Shown here in pieces: positions 25,808 through 40,800 of a DNA stretch of 64,000 bases. The notes under the pieces are model-generated. The model saw nothing but the letters and a program-made list of their open reading frames with translations, made no database searches and was not told the origin of the DNA. Origin of the DNA: Siphonodentalium dalli (lineage: Eukaryota; Mollusca; Scaphopoda; Gadilida; Siphonodentaliidae); contig CP136063.1 of the NCBI GenBank assembly GCA_032622095.1, forward strand, positions 68,859,980-68,923,979, read 5' to 3'. How positions within the stretch are numbered: the stretch's first letter is position 1; every line of letters starts with the position of its first letter. Both the position numbers and the translations under genes were made by a program.

Positions 25808-28800
25808 GCGGTGCCACAATTACGTCACTACAAATGACGAGGGAACCTCTCGGTGAAATTGATTTTGTAAAACGAAAAGTGATACCGAGGATAGATTGAC
25901 CAATGACGGCTATTTGTATCTTTTGACAGATATGCGTGTCCAGACTCGTTTGATGTTCGCTATCGCATTACTATGTTTTAATAGTCGATACTTCACTTCT
26001 CGTCTGACTCTCTTACCGACAAGACCTGTTGATTCCCCGTATACACAGTGCTTCTCCGGCAGACTATTTCATCTACATAAAGTTATCAAACATACGGACA
26101 TGACATATTTTTAGGTTATAAGGAACATTTGTATAAAGGAAATCCATATACCGAGACATTTTAGTCAAGTATAAATGAAGCACCAGTGTTCAATTTGCTC
26201 TAGGGGGTATGTGCGGAACCATGATTTGATAAGACATGTACAATCTAAGCACACTGAGTTTGTTAACCGACACCCACAGCAGCAGCACCAAGCAACAGCA
26301 ACAGACCGTAGCAGCAACAGGCAGCAGTATCATCAGCCACAACAACAGCCATTACAGCCACACCAGATACTACAACACCAGCAGGGGACACAGCAACAAA
26401 GCGACATAACATCCTGCTTTGATGATCCAATGGCCAATGTCCATGAAGATTTTATTTTCAAGCATCCATTCACGGCATGTGTAAGTGGACCGACATCTTG
26501 TGGTAAGACATACTTCGTGAAAACCTTACTACAAAAGTCTGCCTCAAAAATATCACCCGCACCTGACAGAATAATATGGTTTAATAAATATTGGCAGCCC
26601 CTATATGACGAATTAAAGTATACCGTCACCCCTCAGGTCAACTTTATACGAGGAATACCAGCAAACTTGGATTCGCTTATCAACCCCCGGTATAAAAATC
26701 TAGTTATACTCGATGACTTGATGCAAACTTCATCAAAAGACCAGAGAGTTAATGATTTGCATTCCGAAGGAAGTCACCATTTGAACTTATCTTTGATAAG
26801 TTTGAACCAGAATTTCTACTACAACAAAGATCCAACGCAACGACGAAATTGTCAATATTTGGTATTGTTCAATAACCCAATCGACAAGGGATTAATTTCA
26901 ACATTATCAAGACAGATGTATCCTGAATGTCCTCAGCGTATGGTTCGAGAGTTTTCGGAAGCGACGAGTGAACCGTACGGTTACCTACTGGTGGATTTAA
27001 AAGCCGCAACACCGGACACATTACGTCTGCGACAGAATGTACTAAAAGAGGACACGAACCAACATAGGGGTGAATGGAATGGCATGAAATATAATCTCCA
27101 AAAAGACAGAGAACACCCACATGAACAGAATGGGATGATAAAACATACAAAAGACACTGAGACCCAGGGTCAACAGAATGCGATGAAATACGATGACAGA
27201 GAACTCCCCGGTCAACAGAAGGGCATAACATATAATTATATTGTGCCCCAGGGTCAACATAATGACTATACTAACGACATACGGCCACCTGGTGAGCTCG
27301 ATGAAATTAATAAGAAGAACCATCAAAACAGAGACATTCAAGAAGACATGTCGTACCCTTGTAATGAATGCGGGCTTTTGTTCGCAGATCATTATGATGT
27401 TCAGAGACACGTAAAAAACTGGTGTCAAGAAAATAAGTTAAAACGAAAATTAACTGAGGACCCGGATGATAGTCAGAATAAGGAAATTAAATTGAATGAA
27501 GATGAATACTTCAAAAGTTTGCGTGATGAAAGTAGAGATAAAACACGTGAGGAATGGAGTGATAAAGTGGACACGTATAAGGAAAATGGCTCGAAAGACG
27601 CAGAAGCAAAAGAACAAGCTGACAAGGACCTTAAAAGTAAAGATATGATACACTTTATGACTGATTATGCTTGGACAATAGTATCGTATCTGCAGCTGCG
27701 CAATGGGACTCTGCACAACAGAGTCATGGATAAAGTCGACAAATATTTGAATAATGGTTATGGAGAATATGATGCAGTGAAAATGTCAATATTAAAGTAC
27801 AAACCGATGCTAGAAAAATTCATGGACGTAACATATGACACTTCTGGCGAAAGTGATGACAATTCGGACGATTAAATTTCAATAAACTTCATCAACATGA
27901 TATTCTCGTTTTCGTTATATATCTATAAGCTGGGGGAGGGAGAGAGTGTGTGGATTATTGGGAATTGTAGAGTGAGAAACGATACGTAATGATAAAAGGT
28001 GCATTAAGTGCCCCGAAAATTTGACCCTTAAATATTGATCTGTCATTTTAACTTTCAACCACTGCGCTTGTATTGTTAACATTCATTCATAATGAGTGTC
28101 CCTTTAGAGTGTCTTGTGTTCCTTTTAATATTCAAACACCAATATTGCATCACGTCCCTTGTTTCGTGTCACTTTAACTCCTTGAGTGTATTGCCCCTTC
28201 GAATGATGTCATAGCGTGTGTACATGTAAGATAGTATAACACTATGACTATGTCTGTATCTGTTGTTGGTAAGATGTGAAATATAAATTTCAGTTCATTC
28301 GTGTAGTAATTTCGTATATGTTCAACGCTCTTCATTCGTAAGAGTAATTACCAACTGGAAGTTGTACTATTTTTGATAAACATCGGATTTGCTCATCAGA
28401 CGATAAGCTGACAATATTTACGCATGGTCTAATTAGATTCATGCATAAATGTAAGGTAATTTTTGTTATGGTCAAGTTTTTTGTTAAGACCATGTTCTAA
28501 CATAGATCGATAAATAAGTTAAAGGTCATTATATTCCACAGTCAAATCTATTGGTGATCGAATTTGATAACTATTTTATTGGAACAACTAAGAGTATTAT
28601 TTACGTGAGATCAATGAGTCCAATTATTATAAATAATAAATTGCAGGCATCGGTGGATACCCGATTGCCACATTTAGTGATGACGTGATAAACTGATAAA
28701 ATGTCCAAGTGACGTACTATAATGAGCAAAAAAAAATGAGTTGACCTTCGGCTTCGTCCCGATTGGGTACTGAGCTGACACCGGGGATAAATTGACCAAT

Positions 28801-31800
28801 GACTGCCCTTGTATCCTTTGACAGATATGCATGCGCAGACTCGTTTGATGTTCGCTATCGCATTACTATGTTTTAATAGCCGAGCCTTCACTACTCGTCT
28901 GACTCTCTTACCGACAAGACCTGTCTACACAGTACTTCTCCGGCAGACTATTCATCCACTGGTAGGCCTACATACAGGTATGCCCTAAATAATGGACTGC
29001 TTAACCACAGCAGAATTATAGGTAACTTTTCTTTTCTAAACATGGAACATGTCTGAACCTATCATTGGTACAATAGCAGTGATATAATGTTACATCATCG
29101 GTGCTACCTGGAGTTTTCGGCATACAAAATGATCGTAAGTGTGACTGGAGTGATAAGGGGTTATTACGTAATGTTATTATAACAATGTCATCAAAGCAAT
29201 TTCTATAATTGAGTGTCTCACGACCTGACTTAATATGTATGCATGTTTTTGGCTAACTAATTATCGTGTGAATGACACAGTTTATGAACCTTAATTGATA
29301 CTAACCCCGTTTTGTTCAGACATTAAATCGATATGTTTTCTGAATACCATATAGCTGTGACCGAGGAAATAATATAATTCATTTGGTAAAGCAAAGGTGT
29401 GACACACGACCAATGTCGCGTGTGATTGCGTGTACAGCGAACAATTCATTCTGGAGGGTTCTAATTTCACATTACAATTTTCGACCGTTAGTCTCAATAC
29501 TTCCAATAATTCACGATAATACACGCCTGTCATATACTCAATAACTTCATATAGAGAGAAGTAAAGAATAAACGCTCTTTATTATTTATGTAAAAGTAAT
29601 AGTGTGTATTTTCAGGTATGACAATTATATGAACTGCGTCCGATAAAACACTGGAATGTATGCATTCATATCGATGGTCACAATGTCCAATAAAGCTATT
29701 TTCTAAACATCGATTAATAATTTCATGAAAAATATTTGAACAAAAAAAAAATAACGAAAGATATTACACGCAAATAATTTAACATTCGACATTTTAATAT
29801 CGAGATTATCAGAAACCGAAAACTCGTTATAAATTTTTTGTTTAAACTTTTTTTGGAGAAATAATTTTGAGGGTTTTGATAATTTGGAAGTTTGGAAATT
29901 TTGGGGTTTTGATAATTTTTGAAGTTTTGGGATTTTGAAATTTTTTGGAAAAAATAAATTTTTGAAGTTTTGAAATTTTTTTTGGGTTTTGATATTTTGG
30001 AAGTTTTGGGAATATTTTAGTACAACCAATTTTAGACCCAAATATTCTATTTTTAGATGTGAGAGTAACGAGACGGCTATTCTTCTATTAGAAACACGAC
30101 GCAAAAAAAACGAAATTACTTAAAGATGCTCTGTCAGATTTGACAATATATTTGACAAAATTTACTAAGCCAGTGTTCAACATATACCACACACGAAACG
30201 TACCTGGTATACACACAATACTATAATATGAACTTGTCATTAAATGTGAAAAAAATTAAAAGTGTCAAACAACACGAAATACATTGGTATAGTGATGAAC
30301 ACAGTTCCAACATCATTGTACATATAACAGGTTCCGTCAATTATAGTTTGACAGCAAACAGATTGTTTAAAAATAGCCGATTTAACATGGAATGTATGCA
30401 CGGATATCACAATTAGAGTTAAAAAGAGGGCATCAGTACTTTTTTTGTGCAACAAACGATCGGCTCAGTCGCTGTTTGGTAGAACATAAATATATCAATG
30501 AGGACAAATCAATTCATGGATTGTTTTAAGTTCGCATATTGGCTTTCAACTGGTAACAGTTGCCCGTTGTTTAACTTGCGCGTTAGTGCAACAGAACGAT
30601 GTTGGCATACTCCATGTCACATACGTGACACAGTTTTGCATTATATTTGAATCAACAATGCACTACCTTATATGAATTACACTTGAGTAGGCTCTCAGGG
30701 CTGTGTGAATGGATGCGATGTTTCAATAAACATTCAAATAATAATGCTATGCAAGTCCATTTTCATCTTTCCCTTGATATTGAGTTCGCCGTCTGGTACC
30801 CACAATCTCTTCAAATTTCAAACAAAGAACCCACATACAAGAAAGCATCAATTTTTTTTATTGTCAACCATTTCTCGCATGTGAGAAAACATTCAACCCT
30901 TGATTTACACAAACCGTAGGTTTGAACATCAATATATAATCATGGTGATGAATCACGTGGTTTCCATGTGATGAGTACCAGGCATTCAAAATGGTCGAAG
31001 CATTGGCAAACTCGACCAGAAACGAGGAAAAAAAGTAATAAACTAAGATAGTGATATATTGCATATTATTTTGGCAGCTGTGAGCATAATTATGCTATAC
31101 GATATTTCAACAAGCTCATTTGTGTCCAAACTCACAGTTGATTGCTTTAACATTCTGACCAAACTTGTCAGTCGAAGGATTCTTCTTGATGTATGGACTG
31201 GTGTATTTCACGAGCCGCCGACTGACAACTTTGGTCAGAATGTTATAGAAAACTACTGAGTATTTCTGAACAAATAAGGATTCTACTTATTTTACAAATA
31301 AACTAGCATATGCTCGTTACACCAGTCGACATGCTTTGTTTTGTGTCAGTTCCTCATATATTTTGTTTTTGTGCGTCTATACATTTTGAATACGTGGTAC
31401 TCACCAATCTCGAAACCACGTGATTCCCACCGTGATAAGGAACAATAAGGCATCATGTAACATTTGTATATTGTTATGGTGAAATAGTTAAATTCTACCG
31501 TGATAATAGTGCTGATAATGAGGGTGATATCGCGTGTACACTACATCTATTTGGGAACTACTATGGATAACATGGATATTGGTCAATATCAAGAAAATAA
31601 ATTCACAAACAAAGTCTCCTTTTACAAATTAGTATTGAATTCGCCAATGAATTTGAGTTACTTCTGTACAGAATATCCACGAATCAGACGCCATTGGTAA
31701 ATCACCTCCCGTGGTGGCTGATGCATACATATTATGTAATATTATATCTCACGTGACTTTCTCGCATTCTGATTGGTTGCAAACTGCTATACTATTTTAC

Positions 31801-34800
31801 GATAGTACTCCAGTACAATTCATTTTCTATATTTATAGTAACAAACTCATTTCGCGAAATCGGGTTGCCGCCGGAAGATACGGCCAACTTTAAACTATAC
31901 CTTGTACGATAACTGTTGCAATATCGGTATATCATTAGATTTATTGGTGAATTGTAGTGATCTTACAACTGTCCAATCATTACTATTCAGTGTATTTAAT
32001 AGTTTGTCTGTTTAGTTGTTAAGCGGCATTTCTGCAAGTCCCAATTTTGTAATGCCAGTGGACGTTATTTCCGTTTTAATCGAAGTTAAGAATTTCGCCA
32101 AACTGTCTTTGCTAATAATGTATTTATAGAAATAAGCCGTACAATACCTACACTCCGCATAACCCCGAGACTACGTGTAATACCAGCCAATACGTCAAGG
32201 ATTTGATAGCAAACAATATGTAATCGGGGTTCACGATTGGATGGCTAGTGGCATCTAATCGCGGGCACGGGTGGCACGTGATGTTCGATTGAATATCAGA
32301 ATATAGGGTATCATATAATCCCATATCCCATAATAGTCAAATATAGCGAATTATCGAAATGCAGCGAAATAGAGCGAAATATAGAAATAGGAATATATAC
32401 ATTTTTATTAACTAAATAACGGAGATATTTGAAGAAGTGATTTTGACGAAATAACGGAAATATTTGAAGAAGTGTTTTAAAGAGCGTAACCCAAACCTCC
32501 CCAAGCCCACACACCCTATAGAAGAATTTGACTTATATTTCACCAGCGTTGATCTATTGTGGTGTCAATGTCTCATACAAATCGCCGTTATTTCGTAAAG
32601 GTACATTCTTTATAGAGTTATTACCCTTCAGATTAAATATGATAGTCAATCGAAACCACGCGTGCCTCCCGTGGTCGCGATTGTATGCCAATAGCCATCA
32701 TATCGTGAACCCCGATATGTTATCTTTTGGTAGTCAAGCGTGTGCGTATTATGTGGTAATACATACACTTCGTACAATCACAACACTCGGTACAATCCCT
32801 ACACTATACGTGCAATCTCTACTCTCCGTAAAACACTCCTTACAATCCTTAACTACTCCTTACTATCCCTACACACAATACAATCCCCACACTCAGTACA
32901 ATCCTTAACTCCGTACAATCCATACAACCCCTACTATACATACAATCAATATACTCCGTACAATCTCTACAATCCGTCAACGCTCTAAAATGGAATATCT
33001 CCACTGATCTCGTTCGTCGCATCTGGTAAGCCACATACATAATTATCTATTATAATGTATTACCTATATGCATTCTTCGAAATCACTGCTACACAATAGG
33101 ATCGTTTGTTTCACCTATTCTGCGGAAAGTTGTTAACAGCTGAAAAATTTCGATGGTTTCTGGTAAATAGTTTAGTATAATATAAAGTCTGCATGTTATT
33201 ATTTCATGCATTTGTCAAATGTAATTGGTCCACGGTGATGTGGCAACAGTGAGAAATTAAGTATAATTTGATGTATGAAGATTAATATCACAAGTGGGAT
33301 CTATACCAGCTAAAACACATACAAACTCGAGCTAGCTCGTGATGAAACAGGTGCATTCTCTGCAACGATTAGATAGATATAAATATTACATACCCATTGT
33401 CCCCGTATCATACAGTTACAACGATAGCTCGACAACAGCCACTGTTACTTTAGTGATCGAAATTAGTGTATTACCAATACATACTCACAATACCACAATA
33501 TAGTATACGGCATGGTACTTTCCAACAAATTGTTTTATGACTGTATTTAGTTTTTCTGTATGATCAAATTGACAGAACTCACAATACATAATCGAGATGC
33601 CCAATGTGTGCAAATTACCATCTGGGTACTTTAATGCGTCTAGGTTTCCCGTACTACAGGAGGCAATGCATGCATAATGAGGTACATGTGGGTGGATTTG
33701 GTGACGTTAGCCCGATGTGCGGGGTAGCGTCATCATGTATACCCTCTGGGAACCTGAGTCTGCATATGTCAGGTACCATACTGTCAGGCCTGAACGTCGC
33801 AATCAGCTACTGGTAATGTGAAAAACGTTATGATTGGGAGTTGGTAGTTAGCTACTGGTAATTCGAAAAACTTTATGATTGGGAGTTGGTAATTAGCTAC
33901 TGGTAATGTGAAAAACGTCATGATTGGGAGTTGGTAATTAGGTACTGGTAATGTGAAAAACGTCATGATTGGGAGTTGGTAAACAGAAATTAAAGGTTCG
34001 TCTAGCAATGGATTTACAATGTGATGTAATTAGCTACTGTTAATGTGAAAAACGTTATGATTGAGAGTTGTTAAATAGAAATTAAAGGTTCGTCTCGCGA
34101 TGGATTTACAATGTGATGTAATTAGCTACTGGTAATGTGAAAAACGTTATGATTGGGAGTTGGTAATTCTAAATTAAAGGTTCGTCTAGCGATGGATTTG
34201 CAATGTGATGTAATTAGCTACTGGTAATGTGAAAAACGTTATGATTGAGAGTTGGTAATTCTAAATTAAAGGTTCGTCTAGCGATGGATTTGCAATGTGA
34301 TGTAATTAGCTACTGGTAATGTGAAAAACGTTATGATTGGGAGTTGGTAATTCTAAATTAAAGGTTCGTCTAGCGATGGATTTGCAATGTGATGTAATTA
34401 GCTACTGGTAATGTGAAAAACGTTATGATTGAGAGTTGGTAATTCTAAATTAAAGGTTCGTCTAGCGATGGATTTGCAATGTGATGTAATTAGCTACTGG
34501 TAATGTGAAAAACGTTATGATTGGGAGTTGGTAATTCTAAATTAAAGGTTCGTCTAGCGATGGATTTGCAATGTGATGTAATTAGCTACTGGTAATGTGA
34601 AAAACGTTATGATTGAGAGTTGGTAATTATAAATTAAAGGTTCGTCTAGCGATGGATTTACAATGTGATGTAATTAGCTACTGGCAATGTGAAAAACGTT
34701 ATGATTGGGAGTTGGTAAATAGAAATTAAAGGTTCGTCTAGCGATGGATTTACAATGTGATGTAATTAGCTACTGGTAATGTGAAAAGCGTTATGATTGA

Positions 34801-37800
34801 GAGTTGGTAAATAGAAATTAAAGGTTTGTCTAGCGATGGATTTACAATGTGATGTAATTAGCTACTGTTAATGTGAAAAACGTTATGATTGAGAGTTGGT
34901 AATTAGAAATTAAAGGTTCGTCTAGCGATGGATTTACAATATGATGTAATTAACTACTGGTAATGTGAAAAACGTTATGATTGAGAGTTGGTAAATAGAA
35001 ATTAAAGGTTCGTCTAGCGATGGATTTACAATGTGATGTAATTAGCTACTGGTAATGTGAAAAACGTTATGATTGAGAGTTGGTAAATAGAAATTAAAGG
35101 TTCGTCTAGCGATGGATTTACAATGTGATGTAATTAGCTACTGGTAATGTGAAAAACGTTATGATTGGGAGTTGGTAATTAGAAATTAAAGGTTTGTCTA
35201 GCGACGGATTTACAATGTGATGTAATTAGCTACTGGTAATGTGAAAAACGTTATGATTGGGAGTTGGTAATTCTAAATTAAAGGTTCGTCTAGCGATGGA
35301 TTTGCAATGTGATGTAATTAGCTACTGGTAATGTGAAAAACGTTATGATTGAGAGTTGGTAATTAGAAATTAAAGGTTCGTCTAGCGATGGATTTACAAT
35401 GTGATGTAATTAGCTACTGGCAATGTGAAAAACGTTATGATTGGGAGTTGGTAAATAGAAATTAAAGGTTCGTCTAGCGATGGATTTACAATGTGATGTA
35501 ATTAGCTACTGGTAATGTGAAAAGCGTTATGATTGAGAGTTGGTAAATAGAAATTAAAGGTTTGTCTAGCGATGGATTTACAATGTGATGTAATTAGCTA
35601 CTGTTAATGTGAAAAACGTTATTATTGAGAGTTGGTAATTAGAAATTAAAGGATCGTCTAGCGATGGATTTACTTTGTGATGTAATTAGCTTCTGGTAAT
35701 GTGAAAAAGGTTATGATTGAGAGTTGGTAAATAGAAATTAAAGGTTCGTCTAGCGATGAATTTACAATATGATGTAATTAGCTACTGGTAATGTGAAAAA
35801 CGTTATGATTGGGAGTTGGTAATTAACTACTGGTAATATGAAAAACGTTATAATTGAGAGTTGGCAAATAGAAATTAAAGGTTCGTCTAGCGATGGATTT
35901 ACAATGTGATGTAATTAGCTACTGGTAATGTGAAAAACGTTATGATTGAGAGTTGGTAAATAGAAATTAAAGGTTTGTCTAGCGATGGATTTACAATGTG
36001 ATGTAATTAGCTACTGGTAATGTGAAAAACGTTATGGTTGAGAGTTGGTAAATAGAAATTAAAGGTTCGTCTAGCGATGGATTTACAATATGATTTAATT
36101 AGCTACTGGTAAAGTGAAAAACGTTATGATTGGGAGTTGGTAAATAGAAATTAAAGGTTCCTCTAGCGATGGATTTACAATGTGATGTAATTAGCTACTG
36201 GTAACGTGAAAAACGTTATGATTGGGAGTTGGTAATTAACTAATGGTAATATGAAAAACGTTATAATTGAGAGTTGGTAATTAGAAATTAAAGATTCGTC
36301 TAGCGATGGATTTACAATGTGATGTAATTAGCTACTGGTAATATGAAAAACGTTATGATTGGGAGTTGGTAATTAACTAATGGTAATGTGAAAAACGTTA
36401 TAATTGAGAGTTGGTAATTAGAAATTAAAGGTTCGTCTAGCGATGGATTTACAATGTGATGTAATTAGCTACTGGTATTATGAAAAACGCTATGATTGGG
36501 AGTTGGTAAATAGAAATTAAAGGTTCGCCTAGCGATGGATTTACAATGTGATGTAATTAGCTACTGGTAATGTGAAAAACGTCATGATTGGGAGTTGGTA
36601 AATAGAAATTAAAGGTTCGTCTAGCGATGGATTTACAATGTGATGTAATTAGATACTGTTAATGTGAAAAACGTTATGATTGAGAGTTGGTAAATGGAAA
36701 TTAAAGGTTCGTCTAGCGATGCATTTACAATGTGAAGTAATTAGCTACTGTTAATGTGAAAAACGTTATGATTGAGAGTTGGTAAATAGAAATTAAAGGT
36801 TCGTCTAGCGATGGATTAACAATGTAATGTAATTAGCTACTGGTAATGTGAAAAGCGTTATGATTGAGAGTTGGTAAATAGAAATTAAAGGTTTGTCTAG
36901 CGATGGATTTACAATGTGATGTAATTAGCTACTGGTAATGTGAAAAACGTTATGTTGGGAGTTGGTAATTAGAAATTAAAGGTTCGTCTAGCGATGGATT
37001 TACAATGTGATGTAATTAGCTACTGGTAATGTGAAAAACGTTATGATTGAGAGTTGGAAAATGGAAATTAAAGGTTCGTCTAGCGATGCATTTACAATGT
37101 GTTGTAATTAGCTACTGGTAATGTGAAAAACGTTATGATTGAGAGTCGGTAAATAGAAATTAAAGGTTCGTCTAGCGATGGATTTACAATGTGATGTAAT
37201 TAGCTACTGGTAATGTGAAAAACGTTATGATTGAGAGTTGGTAAATGGAAATTAAAGGTTCGTCTAGCGATGCATTTACAATTTGATGTAATTAGATACT
37301 GTTAATGTGAAAAACGTTATGATTGAGAGTTGGTAATTATAAATTAAAGGTTCGTCTAGCGATGGATTTACAATGTGATGTAATTAGCTTCTGGTAATGT
37401 GAAAAACGTTATGATTGAGAGTTGGTAAATAGAAATTAAAGGTTCGTCTAGCGATGGATTTACAATGTGATGTAATTAGCTTCTGGTAAAGTGAAAAACG
37501 TTATGATTGAGAGTTGGTAAATAGAAATTAAAGGTTCCTCTAGCGATGGATTTACAATGTGATGTAATTAGCTACTGGCAATGTGAAAAACGTTATGATT
37601 GAGAGTTGGTAAATAGAAATTAAAGGTTCCTCTAGCGATGGATTTACAATGTGATGTAATTAGCTACTGGCAATGTGAAAAACGTTATGATTGAGAGTTG
37701 GTAAATAGAAATTAAAGGTTTGTCTAGCGATGGATTTACAATGTGATGTAATTAGATACTGGTAACGTGAAAAACGTTATGATTGAGAGTTGGCAAATAG

Positions 37801-40800
37801 AAGTTAAAGGTTCGTCTAGCGATGGATTTACAATGTGATGTAATTAGCTACTGGTAACGTGAAAAGCGTTATGATTGAGAGTCGGTAAATATAAATTAAA
37901 GGTTCGTCTAGCGATGGATTTACAATGTGATGTAATTAGCTACTGGCAATGTGAAAAACGTTATGATTGAGAGTTGGTAAATAGAAATTAAAGGTTCGTC
38001 TAGCGATGGATTTACAATGTGATGTAATTAGCTACTGGTAATGTGAAAAACGTTATAATTGAGAGTTGGTAAATAGAAATTAAAGGTTCGGCTAGCGATG
38101 GATTTACAATATGATGCAATTAGCTACTGGTAACGTGAAAAACGTTATGATTGAGAGTTGGTAAATAGAAATTAAAGGTTCGTCTAGCGATGGATTTACA
38201 ATATGATGTAATTAGCTACTGGTAACGTGAAAAACGTTATGATTGAGAGTTGGTAAATAGAAATTAAAGGTTCGTCTAGCGATGGATTTACAATATGATG
38301 TAATTAGCTACTGGTAATGTGAAAAACGTTATGATTGGGAGTTGGTAAATAGAAATTAAAGGTTCGTCTAGCGATGGATTTACAATGTGATGTAATTAGC
38401 TACTGGTAATGTGAAAAACGTTATGATTGGGAGTTGGTAATTAACTAATGGTAATGTGAAAAACGTTATAATTGAGAGTTGGTAATTAGAAATTAAAGGT
38501 TCCTCTAGCGATGGATTTACAATGTGATGTAATTAGATACTGGTAATGTGAAAAACGTTATGATTGGGAGTTGGTAATTAACTAATGGTAATGTGAAAAA
38601 CGTTATAATTGAGAGTTGGTAAATAGAAATAAAAGGTTCGTCTAGCGATGGATTTACAATATGATGTGATTAGCTACTGGTAATGTGAAAAACGTTATGG
38701 TTGAGAGTTGGCAAATAGAAATTAAAGGTTCGGCTAGCGATGGATTTACAATGTGATGTGATAAGCTACTGGCAATGTGGAAAACGTTATGATTGGGAGT
38801 TGGTAAATAGAAATTAAAGGTTCGTCTAGCGATGGATTTACAATATGATGAAATTAGCTACTGGTAATGTGGAAAACGTTATGGTTGAGAGTTGGTAAAT
38901 AGAAATTAAAGGTTCGTCTAGCGATGGATTTACAATGTAATGTAATTAGCTACTGGTAATGTGAAAAACGTTATGATTGGGAGTTTGTAATTAACTAATG
39001 GTATTGTGAAAAACGTTATAATTGAGAGTTGGTAATTAGAAATCAAAGGTTCGTCTAGCGATGGATTTACAATGTGATGTAATTAGCTACTGGTAATGTG
39101 AAAAACGTTATGATTGGGAGTTGGTAAATAGAAATTAAAGGTTCGTCTAGCGATGGATTTACAATGTGGTGTAATTAGCTACTGGTAATGTGAAAAACGT
39201 TATGATTGAGAGTTGGTAAATAGAAATTAAAGGTTCGTCTAGCGATGGATTTACAATGTGATGTAATTAGCTACTGGTAATGTGAAAAACGTTATAATTG
39301 AGAGTTGGTAAATAGAAATTAAAGGTTCATCTAGCGATGGATTTACAATGTGATGTAATTAGCTACTGGTAATGTGAAAAACGTTATGATTGAGAGTTGG
39401 TAAATAGAAATTAAAGGTTCATCTAGCGATGGATTTACAATGTGATGTAATTAGCTACTGGTAATGTGAAAAACGTTATAATTGAGAGTTGGTAAATAGA
39501 AATTAAAGGTTCATCTAGCGATGGATTTACAATGTGATGTAATTAGCTACTGGTAATGTGAAAAACGTTATGATTGGGAGTTGGTAAATAGAAATTAAAG
39601 GTTCATCTAGCGATGGATTTACAATGTGATGTAATTAGCTACTGGTAATGTGAAAAACGTTATGATTGAGAGTTGGTAAATAGAAATTAAAGGTTCGTCT
39701 AGCGATGGATTTACAATGTGATGTAATTAGCTACTGGTAATGTGAAAAACGTTATAATTGAGAGTTGGTAAATAGAAATTAAAGGTTCATCTAGCGATGG
39801 ATTTACAATGTGATGTAATTAGCTACTGGTAATGTGAAAAACGTTATGATTGAGAGTTGGTAAATAGAAATTAAAGGTTCATCTAGCGATGGATTTACAA
39901 TGTGATGTAATTAGCTACTGGTAATGTGAAAAACGTTATGAATGAGAGTCGGTAAATATAAATTAAAGGTTCGTCTAGCGATGGATTTACAATGTGATGT
40001 AATTAGCTACTGGTAATGTGAAAAACGTTATGATTGGGAGTTGGTAATTAACTAATGGTAATATGAAAAACGTTATAATTGAGAGTTGGTAAATAGAAAT
40101 TAAAGGTTCATCTAGCGATGGATTTACAATGTGATGTAATTAGCTACTGGTAATGTGAAAAACGTTATGATTGAGAGTTGGTAAATAGAAATTAAAGGTT
40201 CGTCTAGCGATGGATTTACAATGTGATGTAATTAGCTACTGGTAATGTGAAAAACGTTATGATTGGGAGTTGGTAATTAACTAATGGTAATATGAAAAAC
40301 GTTATAATTGAGAGTTGGTAAATAGAAATTAAAGGTTCATCTAGCGATGGATTTACAATGTGATGTAATTAGCTACTGGTAATGTGAAAAACGTTATGAT
40401 TGAGAGTTGGTAAATAGAAATTAAAGGTTCATCTAGCGATGGATTTACAATGTGATGTAATTAGCTACTGGTAATGTGAAAAACGTTATGATTGAGAGTT
40501 GGTAAATAGAAATTAAAGGTTCATCTAGCGATGGATTTACAATGTGATGTAATTAGCTACTGGTAATGTGAAAAACGTTATGATTGAGAGTTGGTAAATA
40601 GAAATTAAAGGTTCGTCTAGCGATGGATTTACAATGCGATGTAATTAGCTACTGGTAATGTGAAAAACGTTATGATTGGGAGTTGGTAATTAACTACTGG
40701 TAATATGAAAAACGTTATAATTGAGAGTTGGTAATTATAAATTAAAGGTTCGTCTAGCGATGGATTTACAATGTGATGTAATTAGCTACTGGTAATGTGA

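Larger units (their letters stand above)
21231..30086. mobile_element. Giant palindrome, two 4.43-kb arms each with a zinc-finger/ATPase gene
   Basis: Positions x and 51317-x are complementary from 21231/30086 to the centre at 25658.5, with no net length change outside the centre and only a few base differences (for example residue 137 Tyr/Asn and residue 316 Asp/His of the encoded protein). Each arm from outside in has: an A/C-rich low-complexity tract, an ATAAAGAGCG box, a small open frame, a 180-bp block, the 566-codon gene reading outward from the centre, a second copy of the 180-bp block, and a CGG-rich hairpin. No integrase, transposase, polymerase, replication initiator or structural gene is visible. 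No clear target-site duplication is seen at the outer edges. It may be a dimeric mobile element, a hairpin-primed inverted duplication, or an assembly artefact. Confidence 0.85.

Noticed and set aside
25418-25899. Open frames encoding long Arg or Ala runs on both strands of the palindrome centre
   Set aside because: They are produced by the CGG/CCG arrays read in different frames. They lack codon bias and any domain, and exist symmetrically on both strands.
23442-27875. Parvovirus-type replication helicase identity for the ATPase, prompted by the T-shaped hairpin
   Set aside because: The protein has an LDDLM-type Walker B and zinc fingers, and I see no nickase motif or SF3-type arrangement. 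The similarity is in DNA shape only.
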